Origin: an uncultured Clostridium sp.
GTDB lineage: Bacteria > Bacillota > Clostridia > TANB77 > CAG-508
Direction of reading: 5' to 3'
Assembly (NCBI GenBank): GCA_900552655.1
Contig: USAE01000020.1
Span: forward strand, 1 to 25,779
DNA: 25,779 bases
The notes under the pieces: model-generated
What the model saw: the letters and a program-made list of their open reading frames with translations, nothing else
The model's database searches: none
What the model was told of the DNA's origin: nothing
Made by a program: the position numbers and the translations under genes
In this document: positions 14,554-22,921 of the stretch, one piece after another
How the letters are laid out: the number at the start of each line of letters is the position of its first letter
Position numbering within the stretch: the stretch's first letter is position 1

Positions 14554-15375
14554 TTACAAGATAATAAGTTCTTCCATTAAATTCTTATATTTACTAAACA
14601 ATATTTCTTTATCTTTCGTATTTATAGAATTTTTAAATTCTTGCAATAAAACATAGGCTTTTTTTACATTATATTCTTTTTCTACTTCACTAACATTATT
14701 AACTATTGGTTCAAAATTTTTTATAGCATTTTCTAAGTTTTTTGTTAGTTCCTCCCAATTTTCTAAATTTATATTAACATATGCTTTTATTACATCTACT
14801 TTTGTTTTCGCAATTTCGAATTTTTGATTATCCTCTACAATTTTTTCTAAATATATTGGTACATATTCATATAATCTTGATAAATTCTTTAATGTTTCTA
14901 CTCTATTTTCATCCTTTATATTCTTAATACATATGTTGAGTAAATCACTAAATTCAGTTAATTGGTTATTCTCAATATTGGCTTTGTATAAATCTACTAT
15001 TATTGATGGCCAAATTTTATTTAAATTTTCTATTTGAATTTTTAAATTTTGCCAATTTGTAGTTTTATCCGAATTTAAAATTGTAGTTTGCATCATACTA
15101 TATTGTACATTATTACTTTTAGAATTTTCTTCTTCTTTTAACACTTCATTTAAATTCTCTGTGTTTTCTATCTTGGTATTATATTGTTTTAAATCTATAT
15201 TATTAATATTATTTAACATTAGTAATATATAGTTATCTATATATTGTATTTCTGAAATATTTTTTTCTCTTAGTTGTTCTTCATCTGTTTTTTGTTTGGA
15301 ACATCCTGTCAAACTAAAGATCATAATTGTTATAAATAATATTAGAATTAAATTTTTAATTATCTTTTTTGCCAT
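14554..15375 (-). CDS. Uncharacterised lipoprotein
   Basis: The 273-residue product begins with a lysine-rich n-region, a hydrophobic stretch (about 8-22) and the lipobox LTGC with C25. It should be lipid-anchored on the outer face of the cytoplasmic membrane. The mature part is acidic, asparagine/lysine-rich and almost entirely helical, with repeated leucine/isoleucine spacing that suggests a helical bundle. I see no enzymatic motif. GGAGG five bases before the ATG supports the start. It is followed by the HD-hydrolase gene with no visible terminator between, so the two may share a transcript. The promoter lies in the 100-base divergent gap before the 93-residue gene but is not clear. Function unknown. 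Confidence 0.8.
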   Translation of the reverse strand: MAKKIIKNLILILFITIMIFSLTGCSKQKTDEEQLREKNISEIQYIDNYILLMLNNINNIDLKQYNTKIENTENLNEVLKEEENSKSNNVQYSMMQTTILNSDKTTNWQNLKIQIENLNKIWPSIIVDLYKANIENNQLTEFSDLLNICIKNIKDENRVETLKNLSRLYEYVPIYLEKIVEDNQKFEIAKTKVDVIKAYVNINLENWEELTKNLENAIKNFEPIVNNVSEVEKEYNVKKAYVLLQEFKNSINTKDKEILFSKYKNLMEELIIL

Positions 15376-15477
15376 ATTTCCTCCAATATACTTTTTTTCA
15401 TATTATTTCCTTAAATTCACTTTATATACAATGTATAAATATTTTTTTTGTACAAATACTATTTTTAAGGAGTTGTT

Positions 15478-15759
15478 ATGTTGGCAAGTGTAAATTTATA
15501 TAGTACTAAATCTGGTGAAATAAAAAATTTTTTAGAAACGTTTCTCGAAGTTCCAATAACTTTAGAGGATAATTTATCATGGACAAAAAAATACAACAAT
15601 CCTATAGAGATTGTTGATATTATCGGTAGCTTTATTGATAATAATTATAAATATAATATTGGTATGTGGATTTCACTTGATCCTGGAATTTTAATTAATA
15701 TTACAGATTATAACGCTGATTTAATAATAAGATATATGTTCGAGCGTTTTCCTTATTAA
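15478..15759 (+). CDS. Conserved-looking 93-residue protein of unknown function
   Basis: A short soluble protein ending in ADLIIRYMFERFPY, with the central segment IEIVDIIGSFIDNNYKYNIG. It resembles a small protein I associate with Clostridia genomes, but I know no function. AAGGAG five bases before the ATG supports the start. There is no signal peptide or membrane helix, and the composition suggests a compact alpha/beta fold. It is divergent from the lipoprotein gene and ends exactly where the dtd stop codon begins on the other strand, so the two genes meet without a single spacer base. Confidence 0.75.
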   Translation: MLASVNLYSTKSGEIKNFLETFLEVPITLEDNLSWTKKYNNPIEIVDIIGSFIDNNYKYNIGMWISLDPGILINITDYNADLIIRYMFERFPY

Positions 15760-16200
15760 TTATTTTTCCATTATTATAGTATTTGGTCCATCATTTATTA
15801 GTGAAACTTCCATATGTTCTCCAAACATTCCTTGTTCTACTTTTTCTATGCCATTTTCTTTACATTTTATTAAAAAATGTTTGTATAATTCATTTGCTTT
15901 TTCCGGCTCTTCTACTTCTATAAAACTTGGTCTGTTTCCCTCTTTAGTATTCCCATATAGTGTAAATTGAGAAATTATAAGTAATTCCCCATTTACATCT
16001 TTTATTGACAAATTCATTTTTCCATTATCATCTTCAAAAATTCTTAAATTACATAATTTTTTTGCTAAATAATCTGCTTCTTTTTCTGTATCTCCTTTTT
16101 TTACTCCTAGTAATACCATATAACCCTTATCTATTTGTCCTACAACATTATTTTTAACTTCTACTTTTGCTTTTTTTACTTTTTGTATTATTAATTTCAT
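15760..16200 (-). CDS. dtd: D-aminoacyl-tRNA deacylase
   Basis: The 146-residue enzyme frees tRNA from D-amino acids (and glycine mischarged on tRNA-Ala) and so protects translation. The catalytic SQFTL motif is at 77-81, and the Gly-cisPro loop appears as NDGPNT (136-141), with Asn where many homologues have Val. Length is standard. AGGAG sits seven or eight bases before the ATG. It is the last gene of the der-plsY-gpsA-dtd run, 12 bases after gpsA. It ends tail to tail with the 93-residue gene, with no terminator between. Confidence 0.95.
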   Translation of the reverse strand: MKLIIQKVKKAKVEVKNNVVGQIDKGYMVLLGVKKGDTEKEADYLAKKLCNLRIFEDDNGKMNLSIKDVNGELLIISQFTLYGNTKEGNRPSFIEVEEPEKANELYKHFLIKCKENGIEKVEQGMFGEHMEVSLINDGPNTIIMEK

Positions 16201-16212
16201 ATTTTGCTCCTA

Positions 16213-17196
16213 TTATTCAAATTTTTTATCACGAGTCATAAGCATTGTTACAGCTTCTCTTGGATCTAAATTATTGTATAAAATATTATATACTCCATCT
16301 ACAATTGGCATTTCTATATTATGAATTTTAGAAAGTTCGTATGCTGCTTCTATATTGTCTATACTTTCTATTACCATTCCTACTTCTTTTCTAGCTTCTT
16401 CTATTGTTTTCCCCTCTCCTATTAATTTTCCAGCTCTTCTATTTCTACTATGCTCACTTAAGCAAGTTACTATTAAATCTCCTAATCCACTTAATCCATA
16501 TAATGTGTCTTTTTCTGCTCCTAAAGCTATTCCTAATCTAGCAATTTCTCCTAGTCCTCTAGTTATAAGTGCTGCAAAAGAGTTATCTCCTAAATTAATT
16601 CCTGCTGCCACTCCTGCACAAAAAGCTATAATATTTTTAAATGCTCCTCCTATTTCTACACCTCTAATATCATGTGATGTATATATTCTAAATTCTGGAG
16701 TCATAAATTCATTTTGAATATCATATAAAATTTCATCATCTTCTGATGCAATAACCATTACTGTTGGAATGCCTATAGAAACTTCTTCTGCATGACTTGG
16801 TCCAGACAAAACTCCTATTTTTGCATTTGGCATTTCCTGTCTTATTACTTCATCTAAAGGTAATAATGTTTCTTTTTCAAAACCTTTAGAACAGATAATT
16901 ATTGGTTGGTTTGTTACATATTGTTTATATTCTTTTACCGTACTACGTGTAAATTTAGATGGTGTAACATGTAATATTATTTCTGATCCTTCTATTGCCT
17001 CTTTGTAATCTAAAACACATTCTATTCCTTCTGGTAAATTTACATTTGGTAAAAATTTGCATTTTCTTTCATTATTTATAAGGTCTGCTTCTTCTTTAGC
17101 AAATGACCAAACTTTAACTTTATGTCCCATTTTAGCTAGATGAATTGCTAATGCTATCCCCCAACTTCCACTTCCTATTATTGTAACTTTTTTCAT
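16213..17196 (-). CDS. gpsA: NAD(P)H-dependent glycerol-3-phosphate dehydrogenase
   Basis: The 327-residue enzyme reduces dihydroxyacetone phosphate to sn-glycerol-3-phosphate, the substrate of PlsY encoded just upstream. It has the Rossmann motif GSGSWGIALA at the N-terminus, the catalytic-domain segments GPSHAEEV and GGAFKNIIAFCAGVAAGINLG, and the family signature GLSGLGDLIVTC. I set the start at ATG 17196, because TAGGAG (17210-17205) lies eight bases upstream and overlaps the plsY stop. The in-frame GTG at 17205 lies inside that site. The overlap points to translational coupling with plsY. Confidence 0.97.
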   Translation of the reverse strand: MKKVTIIGSGSWGIALAIHLAKMGHKVKVWSFAKEEADLINNERKCKFLPNVNLPEGIECVLDYKEAIEGSEIILHVTPSKFTRSTVKEYKQYVTNQPIIICSKGFEKETLLPLDEVIRQEMPNAKIGVLSGPSHAEEVSIGIPTVMVIASEDDEILYDIQNEFMTPEFRIYTSHDIRGVEIGGAFKNIIAFCAGVAAGINLGDNSFAALITRGLGEIARLGIALGAEKDTLYGLSGLGDLIVTCLSEHSRNRRAGKLIGEGKTIEEARKEVGMVIESIDNIEAAYELSKIHNIEMPIVDGVYNILYNNLDPREAVTMLMTRDKKFE

Positions 17197-17207
17197 TAGT
17201 TTCACTC

Positions 17208-17846
17208 CTATTTTTTAAAACTTAGTTTGTTTTCTGAACCGTTTAAGATTCTTTTAATATTTTCTCTATGATTAAATAATACTATTATTGCTAATACTAC
17301 ACTATATACAAAATAGCCATTCCCTATTCCTGTACTTTCTACTATATAATGTCCTTCTCCTACAAATAATGTTAAAACTGGAAATAATATTGCAGCTGCA
17401 ATTGAGCCTAAAGAAACCATTCTTGTTAAAGCCATTAATACTAGTGCAAATACTAAACATATTAATCCTAATTGCCAATTTGTCATTAACAAAATTCCAA
17501 GTGATGTAGCTACACCTTTTCCACCTTTAAATCCAAAAAATACTGGAAATGTATGTCCTATAACAACAGCAATTGCAGCTATTTGTACTAATAACGCTTT
17601 ATTAGTATCTTTTAAAATATTTCCTACTACTATTGCTATTGCTATTGCAACAACACCTTTTAAAATATCACAAACTAATGTTATTGCTGCATATTTTTTT
17701 CCTAAATTTCTTAGCATATTAGTAGTTCCAGCATTTCCGCTTCCCTTTTTCCTAATATCGTATCCTGCTTTCTTCTTGCTTATTAAAATTGAAAAATTAA
17801 TACTTCCTATTAAATAAGCTATCATCGCTATTATTATATATTCCAT
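17208..17846 (-). CDS. plsY: Glycerol-3-phosphate acyltransferase PlsY
   Basis: The 212-residue integral membrane enzyme transfers acyl from acyl-phosphate to glycerol-3-phosphate, the first step of phospholipid synthesis. About five membrane helices are visible. The three PlsY motifs are present: GSGNAGTTN (about 36-44), GHTFPVFFGFKGGKG (about 97-111) and HREN near the C-terminus. AGGAGG supports the start. It lies 11 bases after der and its stop overlaps the gpsA ribosome binding site, so the pathway enzymes PlsY and GpsA are made together. Confidence 0.96.
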   Translation of the reverse strand: MEYIIIAMIAYLIGSINFSILISKKKAGYDIRKKGSGNAGTTNMLRNLGKKYAAITLVCDILKGVVAIAIAIVVGNILKDTNKALLVQIAAIAVVIGHTFPVFFGFKGGKGVATSLGILLMTNWQLGLICLVFALVLMALTRMVSLGSIAAAILFPVLTLFVGEGHYIVESTGIGNGYFVYSVVLAIIVLFNHRENIKRILNGSENKLSFKK

Positions 17847-17857
17847 GTATATTCCTC

Positions 17858-19192
17858 CTATTTTGTTTCTATTGTGTTTCCTTTTTCTCTTACAATAATT
17901 CTTATAGGTGTACCTATAAGACCAAATTCATTTCTTATTTGATTCATTAAATACCTTTGGTATGAAAAATGAAATAAGTTTTTTACATTTACAAATATTA
18001 CAAATGTTGGCGGCTTAGTAGATGCTTGAGTTGCATATAGTATTTTTAGCCTACGTCCCCTATCTGTTGGTGGTTGTCTTACTGCAACTGCCTCGGTTAT
18101 TATTTGGTTTAACGTTGCTGTTGGTATTCTTATTGCATTTTGATTTGCTACAATATTTATCATTTCAAATAATTTATTTATTCTTTGTCCTGTTTTAGCA
18201 GATATAAATAATATTGGTGCATAAGATAAATATGATAATTTTTCATACACTTCTTTTTTATATCTTTCCAAAGTTCCATTTTCTTTTTCCAAAGCATCCC
18301 ACTTATTTACTACAATTATTACACCTTTTCCAGCTTCGTGTGCTTCTCCTGCTATTTTTGCATCTTGATCAGTAACACCTTCTGTTGCGTCTATTAATAG
18401 TAAACATACATCTGCTCTTTCTATAGCAAGTTTTGAACGCATTACGCTATATCTTTCTATATTTTCGTTAACTTTAGATTTTCTTCTAATTCCCGCTGTG
18501 TCTATTAATACATATTTTCCATATTCATTTTCATAATAAGAATCTACTGCATCTCTAGTTGTTCCAGCTATATTACTTACGATTACCCTGTTTTCTCCTA
18601 AGATTTTGTTTATTAATGATGACTTACCAACATTTGGTTTTCCTATTACTGCAACTTTTATTTCTGTTCCAATTTCCTCTTCTTCATCTTCTTCTGGCAA
18701 TTCTTCATAAACTGCATCTAATACATCTCCTAAACCTTTTGCATTAGTTGCAGAAATAGCATATGGATCTCCTAAGCTTAAATTGTAAAATTCATATATT
18801 TCATCTTCTACTTTTCCAAATGAATCGGACTTATTGCATACTAAAACAACTGGCTTTTTAGACTTTTTAAGCATTATTGCAATATCTTCATCTGCTGCTG
18901 TAACACCTTGTCTTATATCTGTCATAAATATAATAACATCTGCTATATCTATAGCAATGTTAGCTTGATTTCGCATTTGTACTAAAATTTCATCATTTGA
19001 TTCCGGCTCTATTCCACCTGTATCTATTAATGTAAATTCTCTTCCTCTCCAATTTGCTTCACCATAAACTCTATCTCTTGTTACTCCTGGTGTATCTTCT
19101 ACAATAGATATTCTTTTTCCAACTATATAATTAAAAAATGTTGACTTACCAACATTTGGTTTTCCTATTATTGCAACTATTGGTTTTGCCAT
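17858..19192 (-). CDS. der: Ribosome-assembly GTPase Der (EngA)
   Basis: The 444-residue protein has the two tandem GTPase domains unique to Der: GKPNVGKST, DTGG and NKSD in the first, GKPNVGKSS, DTAG and NKWD in the second. A C-terminal KH-like domain follows. It acts in 50S subunit maturation. I choose ATG 19192, with GAGAGG (19206-19201) eight bases upstream; the in-frame GTG at 19201 overlaps that site. A promoter lies at 19214-19242, giving a leader of about 15 bases. It heads the operon der-plsY-gpsA-dtd, whose first three genes are commonly neighbours in Clostridia. Confidence 0.97.
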   Translation of the reverse strand: MAKPIVAIIGKPNVGKSTFFNYIVGKRISIVEDTPGVTRDRVYGEANWRGREFTLIDTGGIEPESNDEILVQMRNQANIAIDIADVIIFMTDIRQGVTAADEDIAIMLKKSKKPVVLVCNKSDSFGKVEDEIYEFYNLSLGDPYAISATNAKGLGDVLDAVYEELPEEDEEEEIGTEIKVAVIGKPNVGKSSLINKILGENRVIVSNIAGTTRDAVDSYYENEYGKYVLIDTAGIRRKSKVNENIERYSVMRSKLAIERADVCLLLIDATEGVTDQDAKIAGEAHEAGKGVIIVVNKWDALEKENGTLERYKKEVYEKLSYLSYAPILFISAKTGQRINKLFEMINIVANQNAIRIPTATLNQIITEAVAVRQPPTDRGRRLKILYATQASTKPPTFVIFVNVKNLFHFSYQRYLMNQIRNEFGLIGTPIRIIVREKGNTIETK

Positions 19193-19213
19193 TAAATTCA
19201 CCTCTCTTTTTCC

Positions 19214-19242
19214 ATTTTATACTATTTGATAAATCAAGTCAA
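19214..19242 (-). promoter_or_regulatory. Promoter of the der operon
   Basis: Minus-strand TTGACT (19242-19237), 17-base spacer, TAAAAT (19219-19214). Predicted start near 19207, just before the der ribosome binding site. Confidence 0.7.
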
Positions 19243-19308
19243 TAGTGGTTCTTTTACATTTTTTGTATTTTAAATTTACATTTATCTTATATTTGTATTC
19301 CACTTAAT

Positions 19309-19348
19309 AAAACCGGGATTTAGGGACGGTCCTTAAAATCCCCGTTTT
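19309..19348. repeat. REP-like palindrome, copy 2
   Basis: An imperfect palindrome: AAAACCGGGATTT against AAATCCCCGTTTT with one mismatch, enclosing GGGAC-G-GTCC. Bases 19323-19340 are the exact reverse complement of 5438-5455. It lies between the rpmF terminator and the der promoter. T-runs flank it on both sides, so it could also act as a terminator. Confidence 0.65.
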
Positions 19349-19352
19349 ATTT

Positions 19353-19401
19353 TCTAAAAATAAAAAAACTAAAATATTAATTAATTAATATTTTAGTTTT
19401 T
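19353..19401 (-). terminator. Terminator of rpmF
   Basis: A fully self-complementary A/T-rich stem, AAAAACTAAAATATTAA with its complement (19364-19401), lies just after the rpmF stop. A long T-run follows on the minus strand (19368-19353, one A inside). Confidence 0.8.
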
Positions 19402-19406
19402 ATATC

Positions 19407-19601
19407 TTAATTATTTTCTGTATTTGTTTCCTTAACTACAACTTCTTCTCCATCATAATATCCACATGTTGGGCAAACTCTGTGTGGCATTACAGGTTCA
19501 TGGCAATGTGCACATGTTGCAAATTTTGGAGTTTCTAATTTCCATGTTGATCTTCTTTTATGTGTTCTTTGTTTTGACCATCTTCTTTTTGGTTGTGCCA
19601 T
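19407..19601 (-). CDS. rpmF: 50S ribosomal protein L32
   Basis: The 64-residue product starts MAQPKRRWSKQRTHKRRS, as L32 does, and carries the four-cysteine zinc ribbon CAHCHEPVMPHRVCPTCG (residues about 30-47), the C+ form of the protein. It is a component of the large subunit. AAAGGAGG about nine bases before the ATG fixes the start. It has a strong promoter at 19673-19701 and its own terminator, so it is a single-gene unit. The YceD-like gene often found upstream of rpmF is absent here; the preceding gene is the 587-residue anchored unknown. Confidence 0.97.
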   Translation of the reverse strand: MAQPKRRWSKQRTHKRRSTWKLETPKFATCAHCHEPVMPHRVCPTCGYYDGEEVVVKETNTENN

Positions 19602-19672
19602 TCTTATCCCTCCTTTTACTTAAGATATTTATATATCTATTTTATTTTTCGCATAAATTCAGTTACTGTATA

Positions 19673-19701
19673 AGTATACTCGCATTTTTTATTTTTGTCA
19701 A
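19673..19701 (-). promoter_or_regulatory. Promoter of rpmF
   Basis: Minus-strand TTGACA (19701-19696), 17-base spacer, TATACT (19678-19673). It lies immediately past the stop codon of the 587-residue gene. Confidence 0.85.
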
Positions 19702-19709
19702 TACTTAAA

Positions 19710-21473
19710 TTACTGTATTTTTGATATTTTAAAGTTTTCATAATCTATTTCATATTTATGTGCTGTTTCACTATTTGTTTTTATAGAAATAGAATTGTCT
19801 GTTTCATTTAATGTTGCATCTAATCCTGTTTCTTTTAGCCTTTCTACTGTTACTAAGCCTTTAATTTGTTTAACTTTGTTTTCATCGCCTGCAGCCTCTT
19901 CTATTAAAGTTTTATAATTTTCTTTATTTTGTAAATCATCTTTTGCTAAGTTTAATGCTCTTTGAACTTGTGATTTAAATTCGTCTTCATCAAACGCATC
20001 TACAATTCTACTCCATTTTAAAGTAGCTTGGTAATTTATAGTGTCTGGTTCAAATCCTATCGCTTTTAACTTTTCAGCGTATAAATATTGAATTCTCTCT
20101 ACAACTGATTTATATAAACTATCTATTTCTTCTAATGTCATATCATTTAAAATAACTGAATTGTCATTAGTTAAATTTACTACTTCTACATTATTAGTAA
20201 ATTCTTTTTTATTGTTATAATTAATTATATTTGACTTATTTCCTATAAGATTTTCTAATGTTACATTTACTTCTAAATTATCTCTTTCTATATTTCCTTT
20301 TATTTCTATTATTAGTGTATTCTTATCTGTTATAGTTTCTCCTGTTGTAGATACTTGTTCAATTTTAAAAGAATTTTTAGCATCTGAGGTAATTCTCTCT
20401 ATATTTATTTTTGTTACTATATTATTTCCATCATTTGATGACTTGATTAATTCTACTTTTTGGTTACCTTCTGAATACTTATTATCTATTGTATAATTAT
20501 ATTCTTTCGTTTCTATCCTTGTATTTATAAGTTTCATATTGCACTCATATACCATAATTTTAATAAAACCATTATCTTGTATTTGTTCACGTTTTAAATC
20601 ATCTATTTCTTCTTGTATTGCTTGTTTAATCTTTATAGTATATGAACCATCTAATTGTAAAAATTGAACAACATATTTTAAAGTTAGTTCATCTGTCATT
20701 AATGTTTCTAATAATTTTATTTTTAAAGAAGAAAGTTCTTCTTCTGTTAATGTTAATGTATATACATTCCCTTTCATTTCTTTTCCATTTATTTGCATTG
20801 GTATTTTTTGTTTTGTATAATGATTGCTTAAAATTTCTTTATTTAAAACATTTTGGTATGTAGAAAGTATTCTTCCTTTATCTTCTGGTTTCATATCTTT
20901 GTAAATATTATAATCTATCTTCTCAAATTGATTTGGGATTTTATCTATATTTTCTATTCCTAATTTTGTATAAACTTCTCTTAAGTTTTCATTTCTTAAT
21001 AGTAAGTATTTATATACTACCTCATCTGATTTAACAGCATAATTATTATCGTTTCTAGCAAAATTCATTTTAAATTGTTCTTTATTGTCATATATTATTT
21101 TTGCTTCTGTTTCAGCTTTCTTCTCTGTTAAGTTACTTTTAGTATTATATTCTATTTTTGTTTTATTAATAAAATCGTCAAATTGCTTTGTATCGCTTTC
21201 AGTTCCATCCGTATTTCCTGTTTTTATTGTTAATTCGCCTTTACCATTGTATGCATTATTTTCTATTTTTTGGTAATATCTATCTAATAAATTTGTGTCA
21301 AATACGTCTGCTATATCCCCATTTTGATATAAATATTTATAAAATAGTTCTTGTGTACTCTTAAATGTATCTGTTGCACAATTTAAGTAAATTAAAACTC
21401 CTCCTATTATTAAAATTAAAACTGTTATGATAGAAAGTGTTATAATTAAAATTCTTTTCTTTCTCCCCATCAT
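19710..21473 (-). CDS. Uncharacterised membrane-anchored 587-residue protein
   Basis: The protein starts with basic MMGRKKR and one hydrophobic segment (about 8-30), then a long hydrophilic, mostly charged part expected outside the cell. It may be an uncleaved signal anchor; no lipobox is seen (the Cys at 32 follows Asn, not a small residue). The extracellular part alternates helical and beta-rich stretches rich in Asn, Lys, Glu and Thr. I know no family for it. GGAGG eight bases before the first of two ATGs supports the start. It is the last gene of the lepA operon, 27 bases after rlmB. No terminator is evident after it, only the rpmF promoter. Confidence 0.8.
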   Translation of the reverse strand: MMGRKKRILIITLSIITVLILIIGGVLIYLNCATDTFKSTQELFYKYLYQNGDIADVFDTNLLDRYYQKIENNAYNGKGELTIKTGNTDGTESDTKQFDDFINKTKIEYNTKSNLTEKKAETEAKIIYDNKEQFKMNFARNDNNYAVKSDEVVYKYLLLRNENLREVYTKLGIENIDKIPNQFEKIDYNIYKDMKPEDKGRILSTYQNVLNKEILSNHYTKQKIPMQINGKEMKGNVYTLTLTEEELSSLKIKLLETLMTDELTLKYVVQFLQLDGSYTIKIKQAIQEEIDDLKREQIQDNGFIKIMVYECNMKLINTRIETKEYNYTIDNKYSEGNQKVELIKSSNDGNNIVTKINIERITSDAKNSFKIEQVSTTGETITDKNTLIIEIKGNIERDNLEVNVTLENLIGNKSNIINYNNKKEFTNNVEVVNLTNDNSVILNDMTLEEIDSLYKSVVERIQYLYAEKLKAIGFEPDTINYQATLKWSRIVDAFDEDEFKSQVQRALNLAKDDLQNKENYKTLIEEAAGDENKVKQIKGLVTVERLKETGLDATLNETDNSISIKTNSETAHKYEIDYENFKISKIQ

Positions 21474-21500
21474 ATCTTTTTCCTCCCATCTTTAGTATAT

Positions 21501-22253
21501 TTATTTTATCATTCTTTGCTTTACAACTTCATACATTACTATGCCTGCTGATACTGAAGCATTTAATGAAGTTATTTTACCATGCATTGGTATTTTTACT
21601 AGAAAATCGCAATTTTCTTTAACCAATCTACTCATACCGTTGCCTTCACTACCTATTACAAGTGCTATTGGTATAGTAAAGTTTTCTTCATAATGATATC
21701 TATTTGTATTCATATCTGTTCCACATACCCATATATCATTTTCTTTTAGATATTTTATTGTTTCGGTTATATTATTTACTCTAGCTATCTTCATATGTTG
21801 CACTGCACCTGCAGATACTTTATTAACAGTACTATTTACTGCTACTGCTCTTCTTTTCGGTATAATTATTCCATGAACACCAGCTGTTTCTGCTGTTCTA
21901 ATTATTGAGCCTAAATTGTGTGGATCTTCTATTCCATCTAATATTAAAATAAATGGTGTTTCATTTTTTTGTTTAGCTCCTTCTAAAATTTCCTCTACAG
22001 AACTATATTCAAATGGAGGAACAGCAGCAATAACACCTTGATGGTTCTTTGTTTGGCTCATTTGGTCTAATTTTAATTTATCTGTTTGCACTATAATCAC
22101 TTTATTTTCCTTCGCTTTTGCAATAATTTTATTTATTGAACCGTGTTTTTCTCCTTGTTGTATAAAAATTTTATTAATATCTTTTCCAGATTCTAATAAT
22201 TCTAATACACTATTTCTTCCTTCTATTTGATCAGCATATTCTTTTTCGCTCAT
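21501..22253 (-). CDS. rlmB: 23S rRNA 2'-O-ribose methyltransferase (RlmB type, SPOUT)
   Basis: The 250-residue protein has an N-terminal substrate-binding domain (EGRNSVLELLESG at about 12-24) and a SPOUT knot domain. The three knot motifs are DPHNLGSIIRTAE, VIGSEGNGMSRL and IPMHGKITSLNASVSAG. The family methylates the ribose of a guanosine in the 23S peptidyl-transferase region (G2251 in E. coli). Related TrmH/YacO proteins are similar, so the exact target is inferred. AGGAGG precedes the ATG by seven bases. It lies 12 bases after the amidohydrolase-like gene in the lepA operon. Confidence 0.92.
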   Translation of the reverse strand: MSEKEYADQIEGRNSVLELLESGKDINKIFIQQGEKHGSINKIIAKAKENKVIIVQTDKLKLDQMSQTKNHQGVIAAVPPFEYSSVEEILEGAKQKNETPFILILDGIEDPHNLGSIIRTAETAGVHGIIIPKRRAVAVNSTVNKVSAGAVQHMKIARVNNITETIKYLKENDIWVCGTDMNTNRYHYEENFTIPIALVIGSEGNGMSRLVKENCDFLVKIPMHGKITSLNASVSAGIVMYEVVKQRMIK

Positions 22254-22265
22254 TTTTTCCTCCTA

Positions 22266-22913
22266 TTAATTAACTAAAATCTTCTTTAAAAACTCTTCTA
22301 AAAAATTTAGTATAATTTTTATATTATCAAAATTTTCTAAATTTCTATATTCTTTAGAAATCTCCATTTGCATGCAAGGTACTTTAGTTTGTTCACTTAT
22401 GCTTTTTGCAATTGTATGTAATGTACTTGCTCTAAAAACTTTGTCTATTGTAACATTTAGATTATACTTTTTGCCTAATTCTATAATTTGATTCGCATAC
22501 TCTTTTTTATTGTTTAAATTACTATAATTATCTGTTCCTACATCTATATCAAAATCATAACCTTCTTTTGCACCATGAATATCCACTAAAAATTTTATTT
22601 GTTTTTTTCTTATTATTTCGGCTAATTTAGTTTTATATTCATTTTCTTCTATATCATAGTTTGCATCATCATTACAGTTTTTTGTTTTATATATACAATT
22701 ACAGCTTAAAGCATTTTGTAACAGTATTGCTATTGTACCTGTATGACTATCTTTTGCTTTTATCTTTCCTTTTCTAAAATGACTTACACTATGTGGTGCA
22801 GATATCATTATCTTTTCGTTTCCTTCTATATATTCAAAAGATTCATTAATTTTATTATTATATTCATCAAATTTATTATCTACTTTTATAAACTCTTTTT
22901 TAGTTATATTCAT
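22266..22913 (-). CDS. N-formylglutamate amidohydrolase-like protein
   Basis: The 215-residue protein has features of the PF05013 (FGase) fold: ISAPHSVSHFR (S38-A-P-H41) near the N-terminus, VDIHGAKEG (D111, H113) in the middle, and QMEIS (E184) near the C-terminus. These His, Asp and Glu positions are where this zinc-amidohydrolase group keeps its metal and catalytic residues. Overall similarity is thin, so the substrate is open, and a role in histidine breakdown is not supported because no hut genes are nearby. The start is reached from AGGA overlapping the lepA stop eight bases away, so it is likely translated by coupling with lepA. Confidence 0.65.
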   Translation of the reverse strand: MNITKKEFIKVDNKFDEYNNKINESFEYIEGNEKIMISAPHSVSHFRKGKIKAKDSHTGTIAILLQNALSCNCIYKTKNCNDDANYDIEENEYKTKLAEIIRKKQIKFLVDIHGAKEGYDFDIDVGTDNYSNLNNKKEYANQIIELGKKYNLNVTIDKVFRASTLHTIAKSISEQTKVPCMQMEISKEYRNLENFDNIKIILNFLEEFLKKILVN

Positions 22914-22921
22914 TTTTATTC

